The notes: generated by a model from the letters alone, not told the origin. A stretch of DNA of 46,697 bases from Chara braunii (GCA_003427395.1 BFEA01000002.1:3178595-3225291), one strand, 5' to 3'. Positions 32,311 through 41,605 are shown, counted from the first letter of the stretch. A program made the numbers and translations.

Positions 32311-32680
32311 AATACTTCGTTGGTACGGTCTACTTCGACTTTGCTCTACGGTGGACGCACTTTAACACGTACACACAAACACACGCTCCTTTTTTTCGTG
32401 GAGTTGTGCTTAGCGAACATGACAACACAAACACATGCACAAACATACCCACAGAGAACACCCCTCCCCCCACACACGCACGCATAACACGCCCCCTAGA
32501 GTTGTTACTAAGCTCATTTACTTGCTTGAGGTTGGACACTCGATCTGCAGGTTGGACGCTGAGGCTTGGACTATGCATTGCGTCGAGGCTTTCGCGCCAC
32601 GGTGACTGAAGGTGAGTTGACCCTGCTTTATCATTCATGTCTGTTGACTTCGTTTCTTTGTGGGCTTTGAACTATGAGTT
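31874..32680. other. Non-coding, T runs and CA-rich DNA
   Basis: Poly-T runs lie at about 32113-32127 and 32280-32307, each preceded by TAGACTTCGACTTT-type sequence (about 32101, 32251, 32328), so the two T runs sit in repeat copies. No gene. Confidence 0.5.
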
Positions 32681-32696
32681 TCTGTGCGTGTAACTG

Positions 32697-32702
32697 CGTG
32701 CG

Positions 32703-32772
<70 letters not shown>
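32697..32772. repeat. (TG)n microsatellite
   Basis: Near-pure TG/GC-interrupted dinucleotide run. Confidence 0.95.
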
Positions 32773-32804
32773 GTCATATTCGCTATGCACTCAAAAAAAG
32801 CATG

Positions 32805-32882
32805 ACTGTGCCGAACAGACTGTTTCGTCGGACTTTCACCGACTCATCAGGAGGTTGAACCTGGACAGACAGTCTGCCCAGG
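32805..32882 (-). ncRNA. Type III hammerhead ribozyme, complete core
   Basis: Read on the minus strand: a 13-base 5' arm ending GGGCAGACTGT, the cleavage triplet GTC, a stem-I segment with AGG-TTCAA-CCT, the invariant CTGATGA, stem II GTCGG/CCGAC with a 7-base loop, the invariant GAAA, then ACAGTCTGTTCGG. The two outer arms pair over 13 bp (four G-U), forming stem III and making it open-ended, i.e. type III as in plant retrozymes. Stem I carries about five extra bases (TGTCC) on its 5' side, so activity is uncertain. Confidence 0.8.
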
Positions 32883-32972
32883 ATTCATTTCACTGATGGA
32901 TAACGAGTCACCACATCGCCCAGAGTTGGCGACACCGCGGCGAAAAGTGGTCGACTTTACTCACACCAGCCT

Positions 32973-32976
<4 letters not shown>

Positions 32977-33068
<92 letters not shown>

Positions 33069-33072
33069 NTGT

Positions 33073-33161
<89 letters not shown>
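32977..33161. repeat. (TG)n(GA)n compound microsatellite with an N
   Basis: TG run 32977-33020, GA run 33021-33068, N at 33069, TG run 33070-33097, GA run 33098-33161. The duplicated TG-GA order around a single N may be a join artefact. Confidence 0.9.
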
Positions 33162-33163
<2 letters not shown>

Positions 33164-33304
33164 GCTGACGAGGTAATTCATGTGAAGGTACATCGGACAC
33201 AACAGGGCAGTTGCTAACCAACTGCACTCAGGCCAGCACACCCATCATGTTTTGTTTTTGGTTTTGCAAAATTTTTGCATGCTTTTCGCGGGGCGGAGCC
33301 GCAA

Positions 33305-33379
33305 CAGAAACTCCGACGAAACAGTCTGTCACAGCCTCTTCTTTGTTGTCCTCTTCTCCCTCTACGGTTTACCGGGCAG
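33305..33379 (+). pseudogene. Hammerhead-family copy, 5' truncated
   Basis: Plus strand: starts in the stem II loop (AGAAACTCCGAC), keeps GAAA and ACAGTCTGTC, then the family's downstream part (ACAGCCTCTT, TTGTTGTCCTCTTCTCCCTC) to ACGGTTTACCGGGCAG. The CTGATGA half is missing. Confidence 0.75.
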
Positions 33380-33579
33380 TTATGCTATACCAGGAAAGGA
33401 GGTAATGAGCGATTCCCGTGTTTTTTTTTTTTTTTTTTTTTTTTGTTCCCTTTTTTTTTCCTGAAAGGGCGACGGCCTTGAGATATCATAGTTGAGCTGA
33501 CCGGCCCCAGGCAATTCGTAAATACTTGGTTTTATTCATCAAGTTCCATCATTTGGGTTCGAGCACTGGTCTGTATGAG

Positions 33580-33696
33580 CATCGCCACACCACTCTCGAA
33601 ATGCGCAAAATGAGAATGAACTTGCCGCTAGAACATGGCCAGATGCACCCGCCACATTTTTGTCGTTTTCACATTTCGAGAGTGGTATGGCGAGGC
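33580..33696. repeat. ~117-bp foldback
   Basis: The left arm near 33580-33611 (ATCGCCACACCACTCTCGAA) and right arm near 33664-33696 (TTCGAGAGTGGTATGGCGA) are inverted repeats with a few mismatches. MITE-like; no target-site duplication found. Confidence 0.7.
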
Positions 33697-33832
33697 ACTA
33701 TATTTTAACGTTTGATGGGTGTACCCACTGAACTAGGCTCATGCTTTTTCTTTTTCCCTTTTTTTTTTTAGTTGCAACTTGCAACTGTATTGGACGACTT
33801 GGTCTTTTTATTATTATGATTTTTTTAAACGA

Positions 33833-33940
33833 TTTCGGTGATTTGTGGCAGCAGCAGCATCAGCAGCAGCTCGGGATTTTTTTTTTTTTTTTAACGTTCT
33901 CGGTGATTTGTGGCAGCAGCAGCATCAGCAGCAGCTCTGC
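33833..33940 (+). repeat. 64-bp duplication in the DPH7 5' leader
   Basis: CGGTGATTTGTGGCAGCAGC followed by AGCATCAGCAGCAGCTC occurs at about 33836 and again at about 33900, separated by a T run. It lies 20-130 bases before the start codon and is probably untranslated leader. Confidence 0.8.
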
Positions 33941-33961
33941 TGAGTTCGTTGAGTGCTGCCG

Positions 33962-35581
33962 ATGGCGTCAACGGCTAAGTGTGGAGCGCCGCAGGCCAAG
34001 ATCTCGGCGGCGGCGTATGTCCACGTGTTGGACGGAAATGCAGACAGTGTGGAATTCTGTCCTATTGAAAGTTACGAGCACGTGCTGGCAGCTGGCACGT
34101 ACACTCTAATTACAGAAACACATAAAGAAGGAGAAGATGGTGATGAATCTGATGATGATGGTGGTGATGGTGGTGATGCCGGCAAGTCAAGGCGAGAGGG
34201 CAATCTGTATCTGTATGGTGTGAGCGAGAAGAAGAAGCATCTAGACGACGGCTATGGCCATGGGAGAGAAGAAGAGGAAGATGGTGGTCAATCAGCGGAC
34301 ATAAACACTACATCTCACAAGATTTTGGTGAAGAAGCAATATGTTCAATCGACCTCTGGAATATTCGATCTGAAATGGGCGCCGACTAAAATCGCCGGGC
34401 GGCCGTGCTTGGCCCAAGCGAGCGCCGATGGCTCTGTCTCGTTTTACCGACTAATTAGTGATGACGTGGATAGCTTCAGACTCTCTGAAACCGCCAAAGT
34501 CATCTGCTCCTCTTCTGGTGCCATGTGTCTGTCGCTTGATTGGAATCATCTCCGTGGATATGGGGTTGATAGGTCAGACGTGTGCGGCGATGGCGGCGGC
34601 GGAAGCGGCGCGGAGGGGGAGGAGGAGGAGGAGGAGGAGGAGGAGGAGGAGGAGCTGGGATCGGGAGCGGGATCCCGCCGACACCACCGCCTGCCTATCC
34701 CACGGAATGATCCTACTGCTGCTGCTGTCTGTGATCGGGATCGGGATGACCTGGATATTGCCGTTAGCCTATCCAACGGATCGATCTCGATCGTCCACGT
34801 GGGTCCGTCTGATGCCCGCGTTGATCTGACCTGGTCTGCCCATCTGCTTGAGGTCTGGACTGTGGCCTTCGACACGTGGCGGCCTTGGACGCTGTACTCG
34901 GGGGCCGACGATTGCGCCTTCAAAGGATGGGATCTCAGGTGCCGCACCGGTCCCGACCGTCCGATCTTTAAGGATGTGAAATCGCACATGATGGGCGTGT
35001 GCTCCATCCAGAGCAGCCCATTTCGCGAGCACGTGATTTGCACGGGGAGTTATGACGAAAAGGTGAGGTTGTGGGACCTGAGAATGGTCGGGAGACCGAC
35101 GCTGGTTCACTCGGTCCCGACAGGAGGCGGCGTGTGGAGGGTGAAATGGCACCCTTGGGACCCCGATCGCATCCTCTGCGCGCTGATGCACAATGGATTT
35201 GCCATTCTCGATGTGAAAGGGAAGGGGGAGGGGGAGACGGAGGGGGAGGGGGAGGGGGAACTGAAGAACTGCCACGTGGAAATTGCCGAGACCTACATGG
35301 CACATGAGTCTCTCGGCTATGGTGCAGATTGGAGCCGCAGTCGATGTGTAAATCTTGCTGGCATTGGCTCGAGAGCTTCTTCCAAGAAGAAGGGTGCTGG
35401 TGATGTCCACGTCAGCAAGGAGATGATGCGAAGCGATAGTGACCTGCGTAATGATGACCTGGAGATTGAAGAGGATGGAGAGAGATCATCATCGACGTCT
35501 TCGTTGATTGCCACGTGTTCGTTCTACGATCGACAATTGCACGTATGGAAGTCGGCTGCTGGTGAAGGCAGTGGCAATTGA
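33962..35581 (+). CDS. DPH7: Diphthine methylesterase, WD40 protein
   Basis: It acts in the cytosol in diphthamide synthesis, removing a methyl ester from the diphthine intermediate on eEF2 so that amidation by DPH6 can follow. The 539 residues match the DPH7/WDR85 family: ADSVEFCPIESYEHVLAAGT near the start, a GIFDLKW segment, HLLEVWTVAFDTWRPW and LYSGADDCAFKGWDLR (about 294-325), HMMGVCSIQSSPFREHV and CTGSYDEKVRLWDLR (342-372), GGGVWRVKWHPWD (about 388), YGADW (about 452), and ATCSFYDRQLHVWK near the C-terminus. ATG 33962 was chosen because the frame's only earlier start, at 33953, is GTG. The coding part has no introns. Poly-Glu and Gly-Glu tracts from GGA repeats (about 218-235, 420-435) and an Asp/Gly tract (about 60-75) are insertions relative to animal DPH7. 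Confidence 0.93.
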   Translation: MASTAKCGAPQAKISAAAYVHVLDGNADSVEFCPIESYEHVLAAGTYTLITETHKEGEDGDESDDDGGDGGDAGKSRREGNLYLYGVSEKKKHLDDGYGHGREEEEDGGQSADINTTSHKILVKKQYVQSTSGIFDLKWAPTKIAGRPCLAQASADGSVSFYRLISDDVDSFRLSETAKVICSSSGAMCLSLDWNHLRGYGVDRSDVCGDGGGGSGAEGEEEEEEEEEEEELGSGAGSRRHHRLPIPRNDPTAAAVCDRDRDDLDIAVSLSNGSISIVHVGPSDARVDLTWSAHLLEVWTVAFDTWRPWTLYSGADDCAFKGWDLRCRTGPDRPIFKDVKSHMMGVCSIQSSPFREHVICTGSYDEKVRLWDLRMVGRPTLVHSVPTGGGVWRVKWHPWDPDRILCALMHNGFAILDVKGKGEGETEGEGEGELKNCHVEIAETYMAHESLGYGADWSRSRCVNLAGIGSRASSKKKGAGDVHVSKEMMRSDSDLRNDDLEIEEDGERSSSTSSLIATCSFYDRQLHVWKSAAGEGSGN

Positions 35582-35589
35582 TCATCCGA

Positions 35590-35686
35590 TTCGTTCGTTG
35601 AAGGTAATAATGGGGATTGCGATGATGATGATGATGATGATGAGGAGGAGGAGGAGGACGACGAGGATCGTGGTGGTGATTATGAT

Positions 35687-35717
<31 letters not shown>

Positions 35718-35725
35718 GGTATCAC
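35590..35725. repeat. GAT/GAG trinucleotide tracts after DPH7
   Basis: GATGATGATG runs at about 35620-35643 and 35688-35716 with GAGGAGG between; presumably within the 3' untranslated region. Confidence 0.85.
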
Positions 35726-35941
35726 AATTGCCTACCTTTCCTCGCGTTCGTCTGCCTTCTCTCTTCTGTGTCTTCGTTGTTTTCGTTGTGTCCTTCCTTT
35801 ATTTCATTTTTTAATCAGCCAGCGATGGCTGAATCCTCGCCACGTGGCTCTTTCGCGACAGCTGTGGATGCCGGCCACAGTTTTCGGCAACGGAGGTTAA
35901 TATTCGTCTTTCCTGGAAAATGTAATACATCTGATCTGGAA

Positions 35942-35947
35942 AATAAA
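35942..35947 (+). terminator. AATAAA polyadenylation signal of DPH7
   Basis: AATAAA lies 361 bases after the stop codon. About 25 bases later, where cleavage would be expected, the sequence changes into a U6 snRNA copy. Confidence 0.6.
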
Positions 35948-35972
35948 ATATAATCTGATCTGAAATTTCATA

Positions 35973-36041
35973 AGTCCCTTCGGGACATCAGTTAAAATTG
36001 GAACGATACACAAAAGATTAGCATGGTCCAAATTTGTTGGA
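35973..36041 (+). pseudogene. U6 snRNA copy with internal deletion, A-tailed
   Basis: GTCCCTTCGGGACATCAGTT, AAAATTGGAACGATACACAA and AAGATTAGCATGG match the U6 5' half closely. The text then jumps to TCCAAATTT, the U6 3' end. U6 has ATGG at both points (GCATGG and AAATGG), so the deletion joins two ATGG repeats, removing about 45 bases including the internal stem-loop. The following A-rich tract begins at once. The ACAGAGA box is altered (ACACAAA). Confidence 0.8.
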
Positions 36042-36535
36042 AAAAAAAGAAAAAAAAAGAAAAAAAAAGAAAAAAAAAGAAGGAAATTTCACAAGGGGCG
36101 CTGGGCCCGTTCCCAGCACGTGCTGCTCCACACGAATAGGTTGGAGCCAAAAAAAAATGGAAAAAAGTTCAAAAAGGTTCAAAAAACGAGAAAAAAAGGG
36201 GGAAACAACGGGAAAAAAACGGAATAAAAGATTCGAAAGTGAAAAAAACGAAAAAAAAAAAAAACCAAAAAAACCTAAAAACAAGAAACGAAACAAAAAA
36301 TCAAAAAAACGAAAAAAAGGAAAAGAAAGGAAAACCAAAACATGTAAAAGGGGAAAAAAACGAAAAAAAGGAAGGTAAGGGAAAACGAAAACATGTAAAA
36401 GGGAAAAAAACGAAAAAAAAGTGCAAAAAAAAACCGGAAAGAAACGAAAAAAACGAAAAAAACGAAACGAAATAAAAAAACTAAAAAAAGGAAAAAAAGG
36501 AAAAGAAGGGAAAACGAAAAGATGTAAACATAAGA
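36042..36535. repeat. ~490-bp A-rich tract
   Basis: Runs of A with interspersed G and C (AAAAAACGAAAAAA type), giving Lys-rich plus-strand and Phe-rich minus-strand frames that are not genes. It looks like an expanded A-tail of the U6 copy. Confidence 0.85.
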
Positions 36536-36549
36536 GGACTATCTGATTT

Positions 36550-36880
36550 TGTCAGGCTCCTTGTCAGAGATCTTAGTATCTCATCTTGTCAGACGAAAGT
36601 GGATAGAGGCCAGGAAAGGTCATCATGTGTGTAGGAAACCTACATGATGAGTACCCGATCTGGTCAGACATTTTGCTATGATCACATCTTGTCAGACTAC
36701 CGTCTTCACCCGAATAGAACGGCCGGTCATTATAGCCGTATTTGGCACAACTTGCAGCCCAGATACGGCGATAATTACAGGGCGTTCTATTCGGGTGAAG
36801 ACGGTAGTTGTCAGACTACTTGTCAGATTCTGTTACGCCCCAACCTCCTGCCTCTGTTTCCCACCTACATTATCAGACTC
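36550..36880. repeat. Scattered TTGTCAGA repeats
   Basis: (C)TTGTCAGA or close variants at about 36569, 36588, 36662, 36689, 36808, 36819 and 36869. Two of them flank the foldback at 36697-36807 exactly. Confidence 0.6.
36697..36807. mobile_element. MITE copy 1, 111 bp, CTACCG...CGGTAG ends
   Basis: Arms of about 40 bp begin CTACCGTCTTCACCCGAATA and end with its inverse. The element is flanked by TTGTCAGA at 36689-36696 and 36808-36815, an apparent 8-bp target-site duplication, although this motif also recurs nearby. The second copy is at 43244. Confidence 0.75.
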
Positions 36881-37009
36881 TGCAGCACGCTGAACAGAGA
36901 CGAACAACGTCCGGCAGATTAGCGATTAGCTTTCTTATGTCAGTTTTCGTCGGCGACTAAAGGAGGTATAGTGCATGCCCCATACAATGTCATGCGTCTG
37001 GCAATTCTA

Positions 37010-37400
37010 TACACACTGAAGTTCCATACGACGGTGTGGTATATAAACCGAAGTCCCATTCTATGAACTGAAGTCCCATACAAAATCTCACTCTCCAGAC
37101 CGAAGTTCCATACTAAGGTATAGTCTATAAACTGAAGTCCCATTCTGAGAACTGAAAGTCCCATATGAACTTCGATTCTATAGACTGGGGTCCCATTCTA
37201 TACCGAAATCTCATACGAAGTCCTATTCTATGGACTGAAGTCCCATACGAAGCTCTATCCTATAGACTGAAGTCCCATTCCGACTGAAGTCCCATTCTAT
37301 GGATTGAAGTCCCACTCTATAGAGGGGGAAGTCCCGTACGATGTCCCATAGCAAGTCTCATTCTATACACTGAAGTGCCACCGAGCTATTTTAGTAAACG
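37010..37400. repeat. ~20-bp minisatellite ACTGAAGTCCCATTCTATAG
   Basis: About 15 degenerate units, often pairing as 38-40-bp dimers (CCCATTCTATAGACTGAAGT / CCCATACGAAG...). Confidence 0.85.
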
Positions 37401-37743
37401 ACTGATGTCCCATACCAAGGAAATGAGAGATCATCATTGATGACAAATGCAATTGGAAAGAGATTTCAGAGAGTTAATTCCACTGAGTACGCACACTTGG
37501 GGGCAGAAGCTGGCTACTGTAGATGGCAACTGTGACCACATACAATGGTCCGCGGGGATGTTTATCATGTCTACTCTACTCTCAGTTAATCGGTTAGCAA
37601 ATCAACAGCGAGCTGTAGGCATGCGAGGTGCTCATTCACGCATTTTCAGTGTAGAGATTGTCTGCCTGCCTGCAGTCAGGCAGCAATTCCAAGGTGAGGG
37701 GACCTCTTAGGATCCCTTTTTGTAAGAGGGTAGCCCCGATAAC
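37401..37743. other. No clear feature; one 87-codon ORF
   Basis: The ORF at 37447-37710 has no recognisable domain and no supporting context. Confidence 0.4.
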
Positions 37744-37843
37744 ATTATTTGTATCCCTCTGATTTGGTGAGGATTCGAACTCGTTATCTGTAATACCAAC
37801 AGTTTGCATATGTGTACCTTTCAAATCAGAGGGATACAATAAT
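37744..37843 (-). repeat. 100-bp foldback holding a tRNA-like core
   Basis: ATTATTTGTATCCCTCTGAT at 37744 and its inverse at 37823-37843 form a long stem. Inside, on the minus strand, GAGTTCGAATCC resembles a T-loop, CTGT-TGGTATT-ACAG an anticodon arm, and TCTGATTT/AAATCAGA an acceptor stem. Position 33 would be G instead of U, and the T stem is short, so it is not a good tRNA. Confidence 0.4.
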
Positions 37844-38233
37844 TGATCTTAACAGTTGGAGGGTTTTAACAACAATGCATATTAGAAAATGGAACTATTT
37901 CATGGAAAAAGAAGAAAAAGAAAGAAGTAAAAAAAAAACAAAAAACAATAATGCATATTGGCTGGGTGACACGTAAGGATCGATCCCAAGTCTGCCAACG
38001 GTTGATAATCGGGGGATCAGCCGACAGTGCGAAGATTGGGCCATAGTACTGATGACGGACATCACAAAAAGTCCTCTTATGGAGAGCACAACTGGAGGGT
38101 TTTGTGTTTTGTATCCCCAATTGTTTTCACAGGGGGATATTATCCAGGTCGTTGCTGCCCGTGCGTGGAAGCCTCTGGCAGGCAGGGAAGATTTAAGTGT
38201 ACCGTCGCTCACTCACCAGGACCTCTCTGAGAC

Positions 38234-38269
38234 CTGTATGTGAGGATACTCAAATATCCTCACATACAG
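38234..38269. repeat. Perfect 15-bp palindrome, 6-nt loop
   Basis: CTGTATGTGAGGATA, loop CTCAAA, then the exact inverse. No T run follows, so it is not an obvious terminator. Confidence 0.85.
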
Positions 38270-38555
38270 CAGTACCTTTCCCGGCTTGAGAATCAATTCC
38301 GTGCCGGGTTACACGGAAGTCGAGCGGGATCTGGCCGCCGTTTATAAATTTGTTAGGCGGCCCGTTTTTTCCGTTTGGGGACTTTTTTTTTTCTGCCCGC
38401 AGCCGGTATATGGAGGAAAGGTACGCTGGTGGTTTTACCCTTGGAAGCTGAAACGAACACGAGCGAATAGGCCTTCTGTGGATTTGTGTCCTCCTACCCT
38501 GTTCGCCCATCCTCCTTTTTTTTTTTTTTTTTTTTTTTTCGGGGGCCATGCCCAT

Positions 38556-38690
38556 CAAACCTTTATATTTTTCGGTTTTTTGGCTAAAAATAGATCATTG
38601 ACAAGTGTAGTATCTGTTCTGAACTACTGATCAGTTTTAATATCTGATCCGCTGTACATGGGACCCAATGATATTGGGGGAAAAAAAAGA
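38556..38690 (+). pseudogene. U2 snRNA copy, diverged, A-rich tail
   Basis: ACCTTTATATTTTTCGG, TTTTTTGGCTAA, then AAGTGTAGTATCTGTTCT, ATCAGTTTTAATATCTGAT, and TGGGACCCAATGATATTGG follow U2 in order from its 5' end. Small insertions (ATAGATC..., GAACTACTG) interrupt it. An A/G-rich tail (AAAAAAAAGAAAAAA) follows. This is the fuller of the two U2 copies in the window. Confidence 0.8.
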
Positions 38691-38921
38691 AAAAAGGAAA
38701 CGTACATCTGAAACTTGCAGGCTTACACATTTGCAGAAACCAGCTGGGGAAATGATGACACCTTGGTACCTCCCATCCCATGGATGGTTCCTATTAATTT
38801 TTGAATCAGTTTTTCAATTTACGGCCTGTATGTTCTTTCAAACTCCCCCATTGCATACCTGCCGTGTGGCAAATGGACCGTGCCTTCAAATCCTGATGGA
38901 TACGATAGTAATCTTTGGGGT

Positions 38922-39087
38922 CACACCTTTAAACCACCAGTACTTGGCCCAGCTATCGGCGGCGGAAAAAAATAGAGTAGAAACGTTTCTAGTTGGATGA
39001 ATTTGGGCGCTCCTGTAGTGGCCCGTACGTTTCCTAAAGTCGCATAGCGTTAACGGGCACGACTTTAGGAAGTACTGGTGGTTTAAC
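38922..39087. repeat. Nested foldbacks
   Basis: AAACCACCAGTACT near 38931 pairs with AGTACTGGTGGTTT near 39073. Inside, GTACGTTTCCTAAAGTCG near 39026 pairs with CGACTTTAGGAAGTAC near 39060. Confidence 0.65.
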
Positions 39088-39176
39088 GAAAAATTAAAAT
39101 AGAATCCCCCATCGTTGACAAGCCCAATCAAATCAGAAGGGATGTTCCAAGGTCTCACTCTTAATTATTGAGCTGT

Positions 39177-39445
39177 CAAGACCAATTACAAGTCGAGTCT
39201 TAGCTTCTATCCACACTTTCCAATCTGTCCTTTTTGGGTGAGAGCATTTGCTCACAAGACCAATTACAAGCCAAGTCTCAGCTTCTCTACCCACACTTTT
39301 TTCGTCTCCAACTTCTCAAATCTGTGCGTTTGGCTGGGGGCATTTGCTGACAAGGCCAATTACAAGTCGAGTCTCACAGCTTCTGTCCACATTTGCTGAC
39401 AAGGCCAATTACAAGTTGAGTCTCTCAGCTTCTGTCCACATTCTT
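39177..39445. repeat. Tandem CAATTACAAGTCGAGTCT repeats
   Basis: Four copies of (AAGACC)AATTACAAG(T/C)CGAGTCT followed by CAGCTTCTGTCCACA at about 39177, 39256, 39351 and 39400, with uneven spacing (79, 95, 49). Confidence 0.8.
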
Positions 39446-39606
39446 TTCATCTCCGACTTCCCGAATCTGTGCTTTTTGGCTGGGTTTGTTCTGCTGGCAA
39501 AGGACAGTGTCGCTTTGTGTTTGTGTGTTTGGTTTTGTCAGAGCGCAATTTCAATTTCGTTCGTCAACTCACTTTGTGATGTACTTATGGAGCTGGCAGC
39601 TTGAAT

Positions 39607-39722
39607 TCATTTTCTGAATCTTTCTTTTCTCATATCCAGATTTTCTGAATCTTTTTTTTTTTTTTTTTTTTTTTAAGATCTCATATCCAGATTTTCTGAA
39701 TCTTTTTTTTCTCATATCCAGC
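39607..39722. repeat. TTCTGAATCTTT / CATATCCAG repeats
   Basis: Three copies of TTTTCTGAATCTTT alternate with TCTCATATCCAG; a ~25-T run lies in the middle. Confidence 0.8.
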
Positions 39723-41568
39723 TGGCCAAGTGTAATTGAGTGGGTGCAAGTGCTGCAATGCTTTGGCAGTGGACAACCAGCTTGTTGTGTGATTGGTCCT
39801 TTGAAGTTTTGCATTATTGAATTTGATTCATCATTTTTCACTTTCTGATGTTGTTCTGATCAGTGGGTCTTGATTGCTTGCTTCTTTTCCATGTTCCAGC
39901 ATGCCATGGAATTGGAGGATGGAACGGAATTGCAAACAGCGGCGTCTAGTGTCTTGTGGTCGATTGACGACGTTGAGCCAAAAAAGACTTGGGCGTTGTG
40001 AGAAATGTCAAGAGGAAAATGGAATCCATGAGGTACGATACGATAGATAACCCCCTCTGCTTCCGGATGAACATAACACGGAAGTTTATCATCATTTTCA
40101 AAACCTGCCTCCAATGACTCTCGCATCTGCACAACCCTCTGAATTGGCCAGTGTAGACCTCAAAGGTTGATTTTCCAGCTTCACTCATAAGTGCGCGCAA
40201 GTTCCTCGGTGATTCTTGCATGGATGGTACCTGTCTGGGTAATGTCAAAACAGGAAAACCAAAAAGAACGAGCGAAATGCGACAAGCCCAAGTCCTCCCC
40301 TCAGTTCTATCAGCTGGTCGCAAGCTCCGCCCAGGCAAGCGGGGTAAACCGAGCAACAATAAAGAAGTACTCAGGCAGCCTCTGTTCTGCAAACAGTAGA
40401 TAATAATGAGGGTGGCCTCTCGTGGTCACTGACTTCTGACGGTCACAGATGGCTATCATTTGGGTAGAGAAGGGAGTCTGGAGGGTACATCGCATGCGAT
40501 CCAATGATATGAAGGACTGGGCACCAGAACAGATTATGCGAACCCCCTAAACAGGATGCCATCTCCTATCTGAGAAACTTGCGGCCATGCAGCAAAGCAT
40601 CCCTCAGTCCTGGACTGAACCGTGGAAAGAAGACTAGACACGGCAATTGTAGGGAGGGGGGGGGGGAAGGGGGGAGTAACTGGGGGATTATGATTTCGCA
40701 GCCCGACCCGCTCGGAGTCGACAACCGGAGAAAAGGGTTTAGGGCTGCGAAGTTCATCTCCTTACCCACCTCCACTTAGAATAGACCTGATCTGGATATT
40801 TGTAACCCGAACCTGCAAATAGAGGTCCTCGACTCTTTCTTACTCAGGAATGTGCATGTGTCCACTCTCAGACCCTGGATGGTCTTCAACCCTAATAGAA
40901 GCATCGCTGAACTCGGATTTGACCCAAAATAATGGCTATGGTCTTAGAAGTCTCTCAAGAAGACCCTACCCCTATCCAATTCCAATGTCAAATCCGGGTA
41001 CGATTTAGCACTTATGACTATTGACCCCAACACCAACGTCAACAAGAGTGGAAAATAATTTTGAGTCTGGCTCCTACCTCTGATTTTACTATTCCATGGG
41101 CAAGAAACATACCAGACGATCAGGTTGAGGGTTCAAATCCCTTTTTCCGCTCGTCAGCGTCCTTTGAACAAAACAAAATTGGATGGTTAGACAGGACCTC
41201 AGTTTCCGGGGAAAAACTTCTAGAATCAATTGAAAACCTACTAAAATCCGAATCCTGCAATGGCTGATCACCTATGCTGCTCCACCGGTCAATCAATCAA
41301 TCCATGAGAAAATGAGACCCTCAGACCCCAACAGCACTGATATCTGCACGATGTGCACAACTGACACCTCTGAGGACGTACGCCCACTGCTTGCTGAGGT
41401 CAAGGATTTATGGGTTATCCTCTTTTTCTCCCCCCATCCCACCTCCTCCTTGATGACTGTCCTCTTTTCTGTAAGATTCCCTAGTTCCTTGAACGGGTGT
41501 AAGAAGAATTGGTTCCTAGCCCTGAACACCCTGGTTGGATGGGGCCCGAACTTCGGCCTGAACCCCTG
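39723..41568. other. No gene recognised
   Basis: Scattered ORFs of 60-150 codons on both strands lack domains. One minus-strand frame (39946-40392, 148 codons) is the longest; its protein (LLLLGLPRLPGRSLRPAD...) shows nothing recognisable. Confidence 0.4.
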
Positions 41569-41605
41569 AACGTTCGTGGGGGGGAGTCCAACCCCCCCCT
41601 GAACG
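41569..41605. repeat. G7/C7 hairpin with GAACG ends
   Basis: ACGTTC ... GGGGGGG, loop AGTCCAA, CCCCCCC ... GAACGT. A strong stem just downstream (minus-strand sense) of the complete hammerhead copy. Confidence 0.75.

Noticed and set aside
32896-33241. ORFs of Cys-Val, Arg-Glu, Ser-Leu and His-Thr repeats
   Set aside because: Direct translation of the TG/GA microsatellites.
34458-35410. Long ORFs on other frames within DPH7
   Set aside because: Shadows of the DPH7 coding region.
36018-36475. Lys-rich and Phe-rich ORFs
   Set aside because: Translation of the A-rich tract after the U6 copy.
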